From positions 3,160 to 67,159 of the forward strand of contig CAKUIM010000010.1 of NCBI GenBank assembly GCA_934660965.1: 64,000 nucleotides of DNA. The letters run 5' to 3'. The stretch is from an uncultured Oscillospiraceae bacterium. Its GTDB lineage: Bacteria > Bacillota > Clostridia > Oscillospirales > Oscillospiraceae. The notes beneath the pieces were generated by a model. It saw nothing but the letters and a program-made list of their open reading frames with translations, was not told the DNA's origin and did not search any database. The translations under genes and the position numbers were made by a program. Of the stretch, positions 62,801-64,000 are shown piece by piece (the first letter of the stretch is position 1; the number at the start of each line of letters is the position of its first letter).

Positions 62801-64000
62801 TTAGTAGAGCAGCATGGCCATGACCACGGCGATGGCGCCGGCGATCAGGTTGACCAGGACGGACATCATGAACTGCTGGAAATAGCCCTCCTTGTAGGAC
62901 AGCTTGAACACGGACAGCTGGAAGGCGATGGCGCCGTTGTGGGGCAGGGAGTCGAAGCCGGCGCCGGAAATGGCGGCGATGCGGTGCAGGGCGCCCAGGT
63001 TGACGCCGGGGGTGGCCAGAATGGAGGGCCCGAAGTTCTTCATGAACAGGGTGACGCCGCCGGTGCCGTTAGCGGTCAGACCAGCCAGCAGGTTGACAGC
63101 CACGAAGGTCAGCAGATAGGGGTGCATATTCATGCTCAGGACCTTGGCGACGAGCCAGGTGAACACGGGGGTGGCCTGAACGACGGAGCCGTAGCCCACA
63201 ACGATGGAGATGAACACCACGGGGATCAGGGAGCCCTGGATACCGCGCACACAGGTATCGAACACGTGGGGCAGCTGCTTCTTGCCGACCAGGACAAACA
63301 CCAGGATGATGGACAGGACCTGAGCATAGGTGGTAGCGCGAATGGCAGCGATACCCAGCTTCTGGAACAGCAGACTAAAGCCGATGATGGCGGCCACGCA
63401 GACGTAGCCCTTCCAGGCGGCGGGCAGCTTGGACTCGTCCTCAGTATTTTTGGGATCATCGTCGTAGGAGACAAAGCCCTCGCCCTTCTTCTTCAGGCGG
63501 TTGGTCAGGGTGATCAGGTAGATGACGATAAAGGCCACGGAGAACACCGTGCACACCAGGCTGATGCTGACACCGGCCATGGTGGTGGTGCCAAGGTAGG
63601 TGGTGGGGGCGATGTTCAGGGCGTTGGGCATGCCGACCAGGGTGCCATAGGCAACGGAGCCGGCGCCGGCGGACATGGCGGCCAGCGCCACCTTGCGGGA
63701 CATGTTCAGCTTCTTCAGGATGGGCAGGGCAATGGCCAGGATGGCGTACTGATAAGAGGCAACGCCGGCGGCCATCATCAGGCAGGTGATGACGAACAGA
63801 GCCACGGCAATCCACTTCTCACCGAAGAGCTTGATCATGTGGTTGGCCATGGCAGAGCCCAGGCCGCTCTCCATCAGGCAGAAGCCGAAGGCGCCGCCGA
63901 TGGTGTACAGCAGCAGAAACTGCTGGAACATGTTGCCCACGGTGGGGAGGAAGGTGGTGAAGATGGAAGCGATGCTGTCAGGGGTGCAGAAAGAAACCAG
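62801..64000 (-). CDS. GntP-family transporter, 5' end outside window
   Basis: This is a secondary carrier of the gluconate permease family; about 400 residues are visible. The frame is open to the right edge, so the real start is beyond 64000 (a GTG at 63940 lies within the gene). Family features are MAAGVASYQYAILAIALPI-type helices, GTLVGMPNALNIAPTTYLGT, and near the end AISGAGFDSLPHNGAIAFQLSVFKLSYKEGY, which matches the LPHNG segment of GntP. The family carries gluconate, other hydroxy acids and 3-hydroxybutyrate, which suits a 3-hydroxy acid module. It is probably the first or an early gene of the cluster. Confidence 0.87.
   Translation of the reverse strand: MVSFCTPDSIASIFTTFLPTVGNMFQQFLLLYTIGGAFGFCLMESGLGSAMANHMIKLFGEKWIAVALFVITCLMMAAGVASYQYAILAIALPILKKLNMSRKVALAAMSAGAGSVAYGTLVGMPNALNIAPTTYLGTTTMAGVSISLVCTVFSVAFIVIYLITLTNRLKKKGEGFVSYDDDPKNTEDESKLPAAWKGYVCVAAIIGFSLLFQKLGIAAIRATTYAQVLSIILVFVLVGKKQLPHVFDTCVRGIQGSLIPVVFISIVVGYGSVVQATPVFTWLVAKVLSMNMHPYLLTFVAVNLLAGLTANGTGGVTLFMKNFGPSILATPGVNLGALHRIAAISGAGFDSLPHNGAIAFQLSVFKLSYKEGYFQQFMMSVLVNLIAGAIAVVMAMLLY

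Overview
The window is high-GC, densely packed DNA from an anaerobic, spore-forming Firmicute. I would place it in the Oscillospiraceae-type butyrate-producer group (Flavonifractor / Lawsonibacter / Intestinimonas relatives). The reasons are a small acid-soluble spore protein with a SigG-like promoter, an SLH-domain S-layer protein, a yloU-fakA pair, lysine and glycine riboswitches, frequent GTG/TTG starts with strong GGAGG ribosome binding sites, and acetyl-CoA/acetoacetyl-CoA style fermentation genes. The taxonomic placement is inference. No rRNA, tRNA, phage, IS transposase or CRISPR array was seen.

Layout. 1-1531: C-terminal end of a large surface protein. 1709-14827: a sigma-54 activator followed by a clear -24/-12 promoter, a LivJHMGF-type ABC importer, then thiolase, beta-keto acid cleavage enzyme (BKACE), hydroxyacid dehydrogenase and a two-subunit CoA transferase, and finally a sodium:solute symporter (module 1). 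14942-17018: an OmpR-type two-component system. 17066-20335: repeated intergenic elements, a secondary alcohol dehydrogenase, a CofE-like protein and a CBS protein. 20332-25563: membrane/zinc-ribbon protein, QueH, an MFS exporter, and a PAS/HTH regulator with an M20 dipeptidase. 25627-28501: an amino-acid ABC importer under a lysine riboswitch. 28611-30376: an alanine/glycine:cation symporter under a tandem glycine riboswitch. 30600-44258: a beta-helix surface protein, SecA, PgeF, PurL and the S-layer protein. 44570-51605: housekeeping genes (Dus, GreA, YloU, FakA-like, phosphopantetheinyl transferase, glycolipid glycosyltransferase plus flippase-like protein). 51694-54723: a second sigma-54 activator divergent from a metallo-beta-lactamase gene with its own -24/-12 promoter, then the spore protein. 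55000-64000 (minus strand): module 2, with the same five enzymes as module 1 plus an OFA-type MFS carrier, two tandem 6-oxocamphor-hydrolase-like crotonases and a GntP-type transporter cut by the window edge.

How the parts fit. Each module can form a closed route. A 3-hydroxy acid is oxidised to a 3-keto acid. BKACE transfers an acetyl unit to give acetoacetate and R-CoA. The CoA transferase moves CoA from R-CoA to acetoacetate. Thiolase then splits acetoacetyl-CoA. The net result is that a 3-keto acid plus CoA gives R-COO- and acetyl-CoA with no ATP spent. The substrates are not known. Carnitine-like or other 3-hydroxy acids are candidates for module 2 because its dehydrogenase resembles the carnitine dehydrogenase / lambda-crystallin group. 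The duplicated enzyme set with different transporters, the tandem C-C hydrolase-like crotonases and the sigma-54 control are the most interesting signals here.
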